This document shows positions 50,889 through 60,826 of a stretch of DNA of 64,000 nucleotides, piece by piece. The stretch is taken from assembly GCF_000315915.1 (NCBI RefSeq), contig NC_020185.1:372001-436000 (forward strand), read 5' to 3'. How positions within the stretch are numbered: the stretch's first letter is position 1; each line of letters opens with the position of its first letter. Below the pieces are notes generated by a model, which was given only the letters and a program-made list of their open reading frames with translations, was not told where the DNA came from and did not search any database. A program made the position numbers and the translations under genes. The DNA is from Henningerozyma blattae CBS 6284. Lineage: Eukaryota; Ascomycota; Saccharomycetes; Saccharomycetales; Saccharomycetaceae.

Positions 50889-51273
50889 AGCAATTTCCAG
50901 TCAATAGGAATATAAATACCAGTAAAATTACAACTCAATGGGTTTAGTTCAATTATTGGATAAAGAAATAAAATAATATTTATTTTTCATACTCTATAAT
51001 AAAACACCCATTAGGATTCGATATACATAATATTGAAAAATTGTAAATTTATCTATTAATATATTTTTTACTTTATACAAATTGAAGAAGAATTTTACAC
51101 CACTAATCGTCACAATTAAGAAATATGAACAATACACAATTAAGGATTGAACTAACATTTGACGAGCTTCTATTAATTGCTGTGTTTAAATATCTTAATT
51201 AGGACTGTTTACATCCCATGATGGAACTCGAATGATTATACTATGTGATGTGCTATATTTCTGATTTTTTACT

Positions 51274-52142
51274 ACCATATCCTCTACATACTGCGTTAAA
51301 TACATTGCCACCATATACATTACAGTCTGTGTTGCAGACTTTGCTACCGTATACGTTACAGAGTGTATTATATAATTTACTATACGTTATTACTAGTTGT
51401 ATTGTTACAGTTTACGCTACATATTGTGCTGCATAATTTACCATTAGAATCAGTCGCAGATCATGTTACACGCATCGTTACAGAAGATACTGCAACTTAT
51501 GCTTACATTGTCACCGTATACGTTGCAGATAGATATATTGTATACACAGTTATTGTATACATTTCGAATTGCATTGCTACAGTATACGCTACATATTGTA
51601 TTACATACATTGTTGCACTATACTTCACATAATGCGTAAGGACATTGTTACTGTTTAGATTACTAATCACGCTGTCATTGTATACGCTGCCGCTTATATT
51701 GCACGCATTGAGGATTGCATTGCTGTAGTATATATTGAAGATTTTTGCATACATTGCTACCGCATGTTCTGCACACAGTGTTACAGATTTTGGTACCGTA
51801 TATGTTGTAAATAGTAGCACAAGCATTATTGCCGCATAAGATGCTTATAGCATTGCTATAGTATATGCTACTAATCGCGCTGTATTGCTTGTTAAAATAT
51901 ACGCTACAAATGATGTTATTTACATTGTTGTAAGTGGTATTGCGGGCATTGTAACAACACATATATAGCAGATTACATTGAACGCATTATTAGCCTCTAC
52001 ATTGCAGATTGTATTGTTATAGTTTAAACTACTAATTGTGTTGCATACATTATTTGTCTACTGTCTTTCTTGCATCCATTGATAATTGTGTTAATTGCGT
52101 TTTCGAAACACGTGCTGATGATTTAGTTGTTGTATCATAAGC

Positions 52143-52209
<67 letters not shown>

Positions 52210-52267
52210 GCAATTTACAGCAATAATATTGTTATTGCAGTATACGCTTCTGAGTATACTGTAACTA
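51274..52267. repeat. Decayed 36-bp minisatellite
   Basis: A 36-bp period is exact for three consecutive units (starts at 51274, 51310, 51346). Each begins ACC(A/G)TAT and contains a TTACAG/GTTGCA-type middle and ATTGC(T/C) end. Further units, for example from 51407, keep the words ACAGTATACGCTACATATTG and TTGCATAC but with insertions and deletions. GTATAC recurs at least seven times up to about 52245. In one frame 36 bp encodes 12 residues (PPYTLQSVLQTL then LPYTLQSVLYNL), but stops end the frame after two to three units. Confidence 0.75.
52143..52210. repeat. (TGA)10 followed by (TTG)12
   Basis: Ten perfect TGA repeats (52143-52172) are followed, after TG, by twelve perfect TTG repeats (52175-52210), outside any gene and inside the zone of the decayed minisatellite. 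In other frames these are GAT/ATG and GTT/TGT. Within genes such tracts would encode Asp or Asn/Gln runs on one strand, so a coding origin is possible. Confidence 0.95.
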
Positions 52268-54096
52268 TTATATTGTTATTATTCCTGTTGACAAATTGTA
52301 AAAATGGCATAATCTGTCTGTAAATTGAACAACTTACTTAGTATTATATTACTCTTTAACTTGCTTTAAATAACCTCTTAGATATACATATATAATATAA
52401 ACATTTATATAGTTGGAACTAATAAATTATATACTTTTATTTAAGTTGAAATATACTGTAATTGAATATGCGTTCAACACTTAGGTATCCTTAAATAACA
52501 AATGCTTCCAAACTTGTACTAGTTTTGGTTACTGACTGTTGTGTGCGAGAAGCTGGACATTCTTTATTAACAAGCAGATTAGGAAAGCCTACTATATTAG
52601 AATAAGTTAGTTTTGAATGTCTGGTAAATTTGCTTCAAAATTTTTTTAATCAAGCTGAAGTAACATCCCTGATTAAAAAATTTATTTCAATAATTATGAG
52701 CTTGTTGGGGCTAATTCATCAATAAGTGTCCTTGTTTCATTTTTTTTTACCTTATATCACCCCTCAATTAAATGAAGCTATTAGAACAGCTTGAATTGTT
52801 TTTTTTAAACAAAAAACCTTGATAATATTAAAGGTGGTTCACTTTATGATTTGAACAACTTCTACTTTGTTTCCTTTCCCTTTAAATCTTTAAATTTAGA
52901 TTATTTGAAGTACTTTTTTGAGAATTATTGCTATAAGATGATATGATTAATTTAACAGGCATCCAACAGTTTAAACCTCAATAGATAAAATTTACTAGCC
53001 CCCCCGATTTCACATTGGGAGGAGTATTTGTAAAATCGATTATTTTTCTTATAAATCGAAGTTGTTTGAGGCTTTAGAAATCATGTATGTTTCCAGAATA
53101 GAAATAATACAGGGCACATCAAAGTTGCCTATACAATTTGAAACATTCTCTCTATAATGTGATTTCATTTACAAAACTTTATAAAAAAAGAGTTGAGCTT
53201 TTAAAGTTTGTAAACCAAATTTTTCATTGATAATTAGTATATCAACTAATCACAAATACCCTTTGCCAATGCAATACAACATCCAAACCACACAAAAAGA
53301 AAATTCCTCTGAAAATAAAGATAATTATATTATCCCTGGTTTATTCTGGGATCCAGCCTGTATTATTGTTTAAGTTACGGAAAAAAATAAATACATTACG
53401 ACATATAATACCTTATATTTTTCTCTAGGGACTATATAGTTTTGTTAAAAATATTTTATTCTTTAACTTTAGTATGGTGCTTAATATTACCATTTAATTC
53501 TAGTAAATAATTTTTAATGAGTAAATTAGTGTCCAAAAACTATCATTAGTTAATTGTAGATCCCACAAAATAAAAAAATTCTTATATATGGATACTGAAT
53601 TATTTCATTTTATACTCATAGCGATGACCGCTGTACAATATAGTGACCTACATTATAATGCTTAATCAAAAACCACTCTCTTATTGCTCATACTCCTCTA
53701 GTTTACCAGATTATTTCATGTCACCGCTAATAAAACAGATTTAGGTGGTATTGCTTCGCCTAATATAATGCCCTATCCCACACAATATTAGCAACCTTGA
53801 TAAAAAGTAAAACGTTAATTAAATTTAATTAAAAAAAAATGGTATATATATATAATTGTGGAAAAAAAAAAGAAAAAATTTTGAATTACTGTTATATCGT
53901 TAGTTTGTTTTGCCTTGAAAATTGATATTTTATTTAAAAATACGATAGAATATTGATTTTATGCTAAATGTAATATTGATCTATGCTAAATGTTATATTT
54001 ATGCTAATAATTAATTTTGCAAAATATTATGATTTGATTATCATCGGTAGATTGTTTTACAAGTCTCTTACTCACAAACACATCTTGTACTTCAGT

Positions 54097-56358
54097 TCAA
54101 GTGAAATAAGTCAATGCCATTGATACAATACTAAAACAACCTTCACCTAATATAAGACCTGAACAAAAAATGATCATTAAAGTAGAATCTAATGAAACAT
54201 TATAATGATTCCAAATTGAAGATATCATCCCACCCAAGAATCTTGCCAATGTGAAATTTGGAGTATTACAAATACCCACTCCCATTGCAATCCCCGAGGG
54301 AACCCATCTGGTTCTATTGGGATAACAATTTTTAATTAATGATAAAAATGATGCAATAATGGCGAAGACTAAAGCACAATCCAAAGCATGTTTTGGTAAA
54401 TTTTGACCCAAAACTAATCTTGCACAATCTACCCATACTGCTGCAGTGGGGACACGGAATCTATCACCTGGGATGGTATATATATGAGAATAACAATAAT
54501 ATACTATTGCCGAAAGTGGGACAGACCATAATGTACCCAATAGTTGGGCAATGAATTGATCACGAGGTGCAGCACCTACTAAATGACCAGTTTTCAAATC
54601 TTGCATCAAATCACCGGCTTGTTGAGCCCCAGCTTCTGCAATGGCACCTGCAACAAGATTAAGAAGCACTGCACCTTTATGGGAGCGTGGAATTACTATG
54701 GCAAAGATTAATTGAGATAGTTTACCAATGCCACTCACCGGGTTAAGATCAGTTTCACCTAGAGCACGAATGGCTAATACAGCAAAGAAAAATGCTAGAC
54801 ATAAAGACAATAGTATAGAATAAATGGGGACCAATTGAGATCCAAAGAGACGTAACATTAAAATAATACAAAGAAGAGACGAGATGATGAGACCAGAGAT
54901 GACTGTTGTGCTTGTTACCAATTCATTTGGAGGTACATCAGAAAGTGAATCATTGCCATCAAGTTGTGATAATTCCATAGTAAATTCCTTAGTATTGGAA
55001 TGAATTAATTTAATCATGGAACGTACAATAAATACAACAAACCCTACAACTGCATCAGCAATCATAATCGATAATGCAGTCCATAGAATCCAACCTTGAA
55101 TCCCATTTTCCCAATCATTGGGAGGAGAATCTGGAGAGACCCATTCGTTATGACGAGCCAAGGGAGCCAAGATGGCCCATCCAAGAACACAACCGCCAAG
55201 CATATGAGATACTGTGGGGAGACCCATGATAGCACCTTGGCCAAAATAAGCTGGGGATAATTGGAATGTCCAAAGGTAATTATGAGCCAAGTGAGATCCC
55301 AAGAAGGGGATATTTTGCAATATGGGGAAGATGTATGTAATGGCAGAAAAGATTGATGAGAATATAAACGTGTTTTTCAAAAGAGAAATTGGTGGGGATG
55401 TGTTTGTGTTTGCAAGTGTACTTGTAATTGTATTTGTAATTGTATTTGTGGCAGCAGGATTTGTGTCGCGAGGACTCGCGCCACTAATTTCTGCGCCACT
55501 AAGTTCCGCGCCACTAAGTTCCGCGCCACTAATTGCATCTGCGCCCGCATTAGCACCACGACCAGCGGTAGTCCCTGTCAAGACACCAATCAATGTTGCT
55601 GTGGCACTTCCACTAGGGAACCGCAATTTCTCTGTAATAATAGCATGTTTACGCAAAGGTACTGCACAAAACACACCAAAAAAGGCCAAAGCGGCCGCCC
55701 ATGTGACCAGCTCCGGCAGTGTGAACAACTGGCCTGCCAGCCTCACTCCTCCTGTTTCATCTGGTCTTAACAATTTCTCCACTGCAGGTATCACACCTAC
55801 AAATCCAAATGCCAATGGACCTGTCCCCACAGCCACAGCCACACTCTGAGCAAAAACCGCCTCAGCAGGAGTCACCTGAGGCAATGCTGTACAAGCCAAA
55901 AGAGCCGCTGGTAAAGACATCATCGAAACCCACCCAGTCTGCAATCCAAATTGGAAATTGGCAATAAGAAGTAACGTCCCTATAGCCAGACCAGTGACCG
56001 AGCACGTGACCAGCCGCAGCGGCGTCACGTGAGTGCACGCCAAAGAAGTCACGTGAGTGCACGTCAAAGAAGTCACGTGTAGAGGAGAAGCGCTCGTCAC
56101 GTGCGTGGATCCGTATTCTATCACGTGCTTGTGCGAAATGGGAGCACCGGGTAATTCGTCATCCGTGTTCACGTTTCTTTTTTCTTTTCTTTTCTTTTTC
56201 ATCTTTTTCCTCAATTTCTCCATTTTCCCAATTTTTCTGGGCCTTCTCGGGTTCCGAACAACGCGGCTCTTTTTATACAAGCTTTGACCGAGACGGCGCG
56301 TAGATCGTGTGCTTTCTTTTTCTGCCTGGTTTCCGATGACGCCACACAAGATTGGCAA
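54097..56358 (-). CDS. OPT-family oligopeptide-type transporter (YGL114W type)
   Basis: This protein of up to 753 residues is a multipass transporter of the OPT superfamily, YSL-like branch. Diagnostic segments are SNFQFGLQTGWVSMMSLPAALLA-like TM1 (NFQFGLQTGWVSM), AVGTGPLAFGFVGVIPA, RKHAIITEKLRFPSGSATA, AYFGQGAIMGLPT, LNPVSGIGKLSQLIFA, and AIAEAGAQQAGDLMQDLKTGHL. It should move peptides or peptide-like chelates across a membrane; the substrate is unknown. S. cerevisiae YGL114W has 725 residues. The N-terminus is odd: a Lys/Arg-rich stretch and then an octapeptide repeat containing His-Val. A TATAAAAAG sequence on the minus strand near 56267-56275 lies inside the 5' end of the frame, so the ATG at 56223 or 56202 may be the true start. 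A hydrophilic loop carries a 15-bp tandem repeat. Confidence 0.88.
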   Translation of the reverse strand: MPILCGVIGNQAEKESTRSTRRLGQSLYKKSRVVRNPRRPRKIGKMEKLRKKMKKKRKEKRNVNTDDELPGAPISHKHVIEYGSTHVTSASPLHVTSLTCTHVTSLACTHVTPLRLVTCSVTGLAIGTLLLIANFQFGLQTGWVSMMSLPAALLACTALPQVTPAEAVFAQSVAVAVGTGPLAFGFVGVIPAVEKLLRPDETGGVRLAGQLFTLPELVTWAAALAFFGVFCAVPLRKHAIITEKLRFPSGSATATLIGVLTGTTAGRGANAGADAISGAELSGAELSGAEISGASPRDTNPAATNTITNTITSTLANTNTSPPISLLKNTFIFSSIFSAITYIFPILQNIPFLGSHLAHNYLWTFQLSPAYFGQGAIMGLPTVSHMLGGCVLGWAILAPLARHNEWVSPDSPPNDWENGIQGWILWTALSIMIADAVVGFVVFIVRSMIKLIHSNTKEFTMELSQLDGNDSLSDVPPNELVTSTTVISGLIISSLLCIILMLRLFGSQLVPIYSILLSLCLAFFFAVLAIRALGETDLNPVSGIGKLSQLIFAIVIPRSHKGAVLLNLVAGAIAEAGAQQAGDLMQDLKTGHLVGAAPRDQFIAQLLGTLWSVPLSAIVYYCYSHIYTIPGDRFRVPTAAVWVDCARLVLGQNLPKHALDCALVFAIIASFLSLIKNCYPNRTRWVPSGIAMGVGICNTPNFTLARFLGGMISSIWNHYNVSLDSTLMIIFCSGLILGEGCFSIVSMALTYFT
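55478..55537 (-). repeat. Four 15-bp tandem units in the OPT gene (Ser-Gly-Ala-Glu-Leu/Ile)
   Basis: The plus strand has GCGCCACTAAGTTCC-type units at 55478, 55493, 55508 and 55523; the two central ones are identical. They encode LSGAE pentapeptides in a hydrophilic loop between membrane segments. Their high G+C contrasts with the surrounding AT-rich genome and suggests recent local expansion. Confidence 0.88.
56003..56127 (-). repeat. Six CACGTG hexamers at 24-bp period within the 5' coding region of the OPT gene
   Basis: CACGTG occurs at 56003, 56026, 56050, 56074, 56098 and 56122, with spacings of 23, 24, 24, 24 and 24 bp. The two central 24-bp units are nearly identical; the outer units differ except for the hexamer. 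In the coding frame they give an octapeptide repeat with His-Val every eight residues (THVTSLTC, THVTSLAC and variants), except that the last hexamer is shifted by one base. CACGTG is the Cbf1/Pho4 core, and most copies are preceded or followed by T/A as in TCACGTGA. Confidence 0.93.
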
Positions 56359-56928
56359 AACAAGGTGTGTTTGATTACTAATGACGGTAATACAAGAGCA
56401 TAAGATAATCTAAAAAGCAACATGTAATCGTAAGACAAGGAGTTCAAGTTGCTTAGCAAGTTGCTTAGCAATCTAAAGATCATGATAAGGTAAGCAATAA
56501 TCGTCTGCTATGGCGAGTCGTCATATGCTGTGGTACAAATATTTAAAGGTGCAGTTTACTTTGTAAAGATTCTGTGTGTATTTATTATGGTGGAAACTAG
56601 TTTGTACAGGGTCTAGCATGTGACATTCTTGGTAAATACTTTATTGCACCATATGCATTTTAGTGATGCTTCTTTTGGTATTACGTTTGATCTTGATCTA
56701 GATTAGAATTATTCAAGGATTAGATAAATTAGAGTTTACTGTACTTGCTAGTTTCTAGTGGGTAGCTGGTATATTTGGAATGCCAAGAACTGCTTTTTAG
56801 CTCTTTTTTAGCTAAACAACGATATATGTTTTAAAAGTGTAAGTAGGTTCTCTCATGTGTACTGTACGAAACACACTATAGTATACCACGATGCAAGAGT
56901 TATTCTCGTACATATAAATCACACTATA

Positions 56929-56959
<31 letters not shown>

Positions 56960-57090
56960 TCTTGAATATTCTTTAATATGATTCGCTTATCCGCGCTTCG
57001 CCTCGCCTTTATTATGGCTTAATAAAATGATCGGCAACCAAATTTCAATCTATTATGTATATGTATCATTAAAAATATATACCCAATACC
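56359..57090. promoter_or_regulatory. Divergent region between the OPT transporter and VHC1
   Basis: About 730 bp. A (TA)n tract lies at about 56930-56960 near the VHC1 side. TCTCGTACAT near 56900 and its inverse form TGTACGA near 56865 share the TCGTACA word found twice before ERG10. If the OPT gene starts at 56223 or 56202, its promoter includes part of the frame upstream. No gene in the interval. Confidence 0.5.
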
Positions 57091-60000
57091 ATGGAAACAG
57101 ATTTCTATACACTTCCTGGATCCCATAAACCGAATACTCATCCTCATATATATCCTCATCTGCCACACTTACACCATATTGAAGATGAAATCACTCATCT
57201 TTTAAAACCAAACCGTTCTCAAAGTCTGACATATTTCAACTATGAAGCTACCCCTCAAAGAGAACGTATCTCTTCTAGATTTGATCTTTCCAATCCAAAT
57301 AGAAATAAACTAGGTACGTACGATGGTGTATTCATCCCAACGTCTTTAAACGTCCTTTCTATTTTAATGTTTTTAAGATTCGGTTTCATCTTGGGTCAAT
57401 TAGGTATTCTTTGCACAATAGGGTTATTACTATTAAGTTATTTCATTAATCTTTTAACTACACTAAGTATATCAGCTATCTCTACAAACGGTGTAGTTAG
57501 AGGCGGTGGTGCTTATTATATGATCTCCAGATGCTTGGGTCCCGAATTCGGTGGTGCCATAGGTCTTGTATTTTTCTTGGGTCAAGTCTTTAATTCAGGT
57601 ATGAATGCTATTGGTATTGTGGAACCAATTCTTTACAATTTCGGTTCCAATAATGGTGTCATCTCACCAATCTTACCAGAGACTCATTGGTTTAATTTCT
57701 CCTATGCCACAATCATCTTATTATTCTGTTTGATAGTGGCATTAATTGGATCTCAATTAGTCTCTAAAGCTGGGAATATTTTATTTTTCGTTCTAATGGT
57801 TTCCATCATTTCAATACCTATTTCCTCCATCTTACAATCACCTTTTGAAAATGATATTATATCATACACTGGACCTTCATGGGAAACTTTCCAAGGAAAT
57901 TTATTCCCACAGTTTACCAAAGGTGCTGCAGGATCTTTACTACAAAACTCTAAAGAAACTTTCAACGATCTATTTGGTGTATTTTTCCCTGCTACTGCAG
58001 GTATCTTTGCCGGGGCAGGCATGTCTAGTGAATTAAGAAAACCTTCTAAATCTATTCCCAAGGGGACTCTATGGGGGTTAGCTTTCACTTTCATCTGTTA
58101 TGCTATTGTCGTGATTTCAATGAGTTTTACTATCCCTCGTGAAAGTTTATATAAAGATGTTCAAATCATTCAATCAGTATCTAAAGTTCAATTGATCATC
58201 TTATTGGGTGAATTATCCACTTCTATTTTTTCCATCATCGTCGGTATCGTGGGTGCTGCTTATGTGTTAGAGGCAATCGCCAAGGATACTATCTTACCAG
58301 GTCTTTCCATTTTCTATAAAAAACCTTTATATTCAATTTTATTCACTTGGTTATTGACTCAATTATGTTTATTCTCAGATGTCAATAAGATTGCCACTTT
58401 CATTACAATGACTTTTCTTTTAACTTTCATAGTAATGAATTTGGCATGTTTCCTTTTAAAAGTATCATCAGCACCAAATTTTAGACCATCTTTTAAATAT
58501 TTCGATAGACAAACAGCTTGTTTGGGGGTCATATGCTCCATCTTAGCCATGTTTATTGTAAACACTTTACAGGCCTTGGCAGTAATGTTTGCCATGTCTA
58601 TTTTATTTGTAATCATCCATTATACTTGTCCACCAAAGAGTTGGGGTGATGTTTCACAAACTTTAATTTATCATCAAGTAAGAAAATATCTATTACGTTT
58701 AAAACAAGATAATATCAAATATTGGAGACCACAAATACTTTTATTTGTAGATAATCCAAGAACAAGTTGGAATTTAATCAGATTTTGTAATCATTTGAAA
58801 AAAGGTGGTCTATACGTATTAGCTCATGTCACGGTCTCCAATGATTTCCAAGATCAGTTTGTCAATTTTAAAAATCAACAAAGAGCTTGGCATAAGATTA
58901 GAGATATGACCCAAATTAAAGCCTTTGTTCAAATAGGTATGGGCCCAACTTTACAATGGGGGGTTAGAAACGTCTTTACAGGTTCCGGTTTAGGTGGTAT
59001 GAAACCTAATATAACTGTACTTGGGTTTTTCGATATGACTAATTTTAAAAAACATGCAATACATAATACAATTCCTAGCTCGGATTCCAATGCAACCACT
59101 AGTACTGATTCTAATACTATTCCTAATCTACTCCCTAATGCATTCTCCAATTCAGAACCTTGCAATTGTTTCAAATTACCCACTGATGATTGTAAAAATG
59201 AAAATAAAGTTACTCCAACTCAATGGGTACAAATATTAGAAGATTTATCTCTAATGGGTTCGAATATTGCTGTGGCCCATGATTTCAAAAAATTAAATCT
59301 TCCTTCTAAAAATAAGAAAAATCCAAAATTGAAGAAATTTATCGATTTATATCCTGTTCAAATGTCTGCTCAAATGACCTTAAAAGATCAATCCTCGTCA
59401 ATAATTACAACGAATTTTGATACTTACACTTTAATATTACAATTAGGTGCTATCTTAGTCACGGTACCTGAATGGAAACATACTCATACTTTACGTGTCA
59501 TTTTATTTGTAGAAAAGGAAAATAAAAGAAATGATGAATTAGATAGAATGAAAAAATTATTAGATGCCTTGAGAATTGAAGCTGAAGTCTTGGTAGTCTC
59601 CTTAGATCAATTTAGAACTTATCAAACAATCGTAAAGGGGACTTTAATAGATTTCGAACATGTAAATAATATGTTAAAAGATGATTTATGGTGGCAAGAA
59701 TTAGTAGAATCAAGAAGAACTTTAAAACCAACAAGAAGATTTTCAACAACTAACACAGCAGCACCTATAATAGATCGTCCAACAAATATTTTACAACCTA
59801 AAAAATTCGATATGTCAAAATTAATGAGACATGGAATTTCCCTTACAATGACTTCAAATATGCCCTTAAATACAACTGCTTCTGCAGTTTCAAGTGAATA
59901 TTCAGATGAAGATAGTATTTTACCCTCAATGCGTGATTCAACTTTATCTATCCCATCTTTGGATCAACGTTTAAATTATGAATCTTCTAGAAGACAACAA

Positions 60001-60489
60001 ACTATGGGCAGAAGATCTCCTACTTTGAAAATGCTTCATCCAAATCAATCTACAACTTCTGTTAATCCTGTATTCTCAAGTAATACTATACCAATAACAA
60101 AAATCTTGGAAGACGGTTCAGGTGATAAACCTACATTAATTCCAATCGAGGAGAATAATCAAAATGATGATCAAGATGATGAAGTTCAACCTGAGAATTT
60201 AGAAATTTCTCCAGCTTGCTCAAATGAAAGCTTAATCGCAGCTATGGAAAATTTAGGCTTCAATGATATGCCAAGTAAAGCACAGCATTTAATCTTAAAT
60301 GATATGATGAGCCAGCTTTCAAGCACATCGGATTTGATCTTCTCCACTCTACCTTTACCGCCTCTTGGAACACATCTTAATGATGAAGCTGCTCTGCGAT
60401 ATGTACAAGATTTAGATATTTGGTTGGATGGATTGGCTCCAACTATGCTGATCAACTCACAATCCTTAACAGTTACAACTGCATTGTGA
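57091..60489 (+). CDS. VHC1: Vacuolar cation-chloride cotransporter (SLC12 family)
   Basis: This 1132-residue protein is close in length to S. cerevisiae Vhc1 (about 1120, YBR235W), which acts at the vacuolar membrane in K/Cl homeostasis. The N-terminal cytosolic part is followed by twelve predicted membrane segments (about residues 85-530). The first reads KLGTYDGVFIPTSLNVLSILMFLRFGF, and the APC-fold SLC12 signature NGVVRGGGAYYMISRCLGPEFGGAIGLVFFLGQ comes next. FPATAGIFAGAGMSSELRKPSKSIPKGT is another family hallmark. The long C-terminal domain begins with YWRPQILLFVDNPRTSWNLIRFCNHLKKGGLYVLAHV, typical of CCC transporters. It also has Asn/Ser-rich inserts and ends ALRYVQDLDIWLDGLAPTMLI. It is convergent with an RMD9-family gene, matching the order VHC1 ... 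YBR238C. Confidence 0.95.
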   Translation: METDFYTLPGSHKPNTHPHIYPHLPHLHHIEDEITHLLKPNRSQSLTYFNYEATPQRERISSRFDLSNPNRNKLGTYDGVFIPTSLNVLSILMFLRFGFILGQLGILCTIGLLLLSYFINLLTTLSISAISTNGVVRGGGAYYMISRCLGPEFGGAIGLVFFLGQVFNSGMNAIGIVEPILYNFGSNNGVISPILPETHWFNFSYATIILLFCLIVALIGSQLVSKAGNILFFVLMVSIISIPISSILQSPFENDIISYTGPSWETFQGNLFPQFTKGAAGSLLQNSKETFNDLFGVFFPATAGIFAGAGMSSELRKPSKSIPKGTLWGLAFTFICYAIVVISMSFTIPRESLYKDVQIIQSVSKVQLIILLGELSTSIFSIIVGIVGAAYVLEAIAKDTILPGLSIFYKKPLYSILFTWLLTQLCLFSDVNKIATFITMTFLLTFIVMNLACFLLKVSSAPNFRPSFKYFDRQTACLGVICSILAMFIVNTLQALAVMFAMSILFVIIHYTCPPKSWGDVSQTLIYHQVRKYLLRLKQDNIKYWRPQILLFVDNPRTSWNLIRFCNHLKKGGLYVLAHVTVSNDFQDQFVNFKNQQRAWHKIRDMTQIKAFVQIGMGPTLQWGVRNVFTGSGLGGMKPNITVLGFFDMTNFKKHAIHNTIPSSDSNATTSTDSNTIPNLLPNAFSNSEPCNCFKLPTDDCKNENKVTPTQWVQILEDLSLMGSNIAVAHDFKKLNLPSKNKKNPKLKKFIDLYPVQMSAQMTLKDQSSSIITTNFDTYTLILQLGAILVTVPEWKHTHTLRVILFVEKENKRNDELDRMKKLLDALRIEAEVLVVSLDQFRTYQTIVKGTLIDFEHVNNMLKDDLWWQELVESRRTLKPTRRFSTTNTAAPIIDRPTNILQPKKFDMSKLMRHGISLTMTSNMPLNTTASAVSSEYSDEDSILPSMRDSTLSIPSLDQRLNYESSRRQQTMGRRSPTLKMLHPNQSTTSVNPVFSSNTIPITKILEDGSGDKPTLIPIEENNQNDDQDDEVQPENLEISPACSNESLIAAMENLGFNDMPSKAQHLILNDMMSQLSSTSDLIFSTLPLPPLGTHLNDEAALRYVQDLDIWLDGLAPTMLINSQSLTVTTAL

Positions 60490-60826
60490 CGTGAATAATT
60501 TTTTATACCCCTTCTCCATAGATATGATTTTTATATTTTAACACACACATACATATATATATATACGCTTTCTTTAATAAGGAATAGTCACTTTAAATGT
60601 TTATAAATTTAGATATAATAATAACTTAGAAAACTATAAAAAAAATTTTGTTATTCTTTTTTACTATTTTGGGAAAATTCTTTTTATTTTTTTTTGTATT
60701 ATTTTTGAATATAATATAGAATAAAATTACAATGCAAATATAAATATTGTAAAAGGAATATAAATCTAAAGAGAAAAAAAATGATAATAGTACAAAAATA
60801 TACCACATGTGCTCTTATCTGATTTG
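60490..60826. other. Convergent intergenic region VHC1 / RMD9-family gene
   Basis: About 340 bp, extremely AT-rich with A and T homopolymers, between two 3' ends. A 60-codon minus frame (60626-60808) is low-complexity. Nothing else seen. Confidence 0.5.

Larger units (their letters stand above)
49370..54096. other. 4.7-kb gene desert between PRP42 and the OPT transporter
   Basis: This is the largest gene-free interval of the window. It contains the PRP42 promoter at the left. A TATAAATA with a GATAAG repeat block lies at 50.74-50.89 kb, a decayed 36-bp minisatellite at 51.27-52.27 kb, and trinucleotide tracts at 52143-52210. A C7 run lies near 52980. Near the right end TATGCTAA-type words recur at 53.95-54.01 kb, just after the OPT gene's stop. 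Small frames at 51245-51962 on both strands are by-products of the repeat. It coincides with a switch from the YDR/YDL block to the YBR/YGL block of S. cerevisiae. Confidence 0.6.

Noticed and set aside
51245..51962. Small frames on both strands within the minisatellite
   Set aside because: They exist on both strands because GTATAC is a palindrome. None extends through the array, so no present gene is supported.
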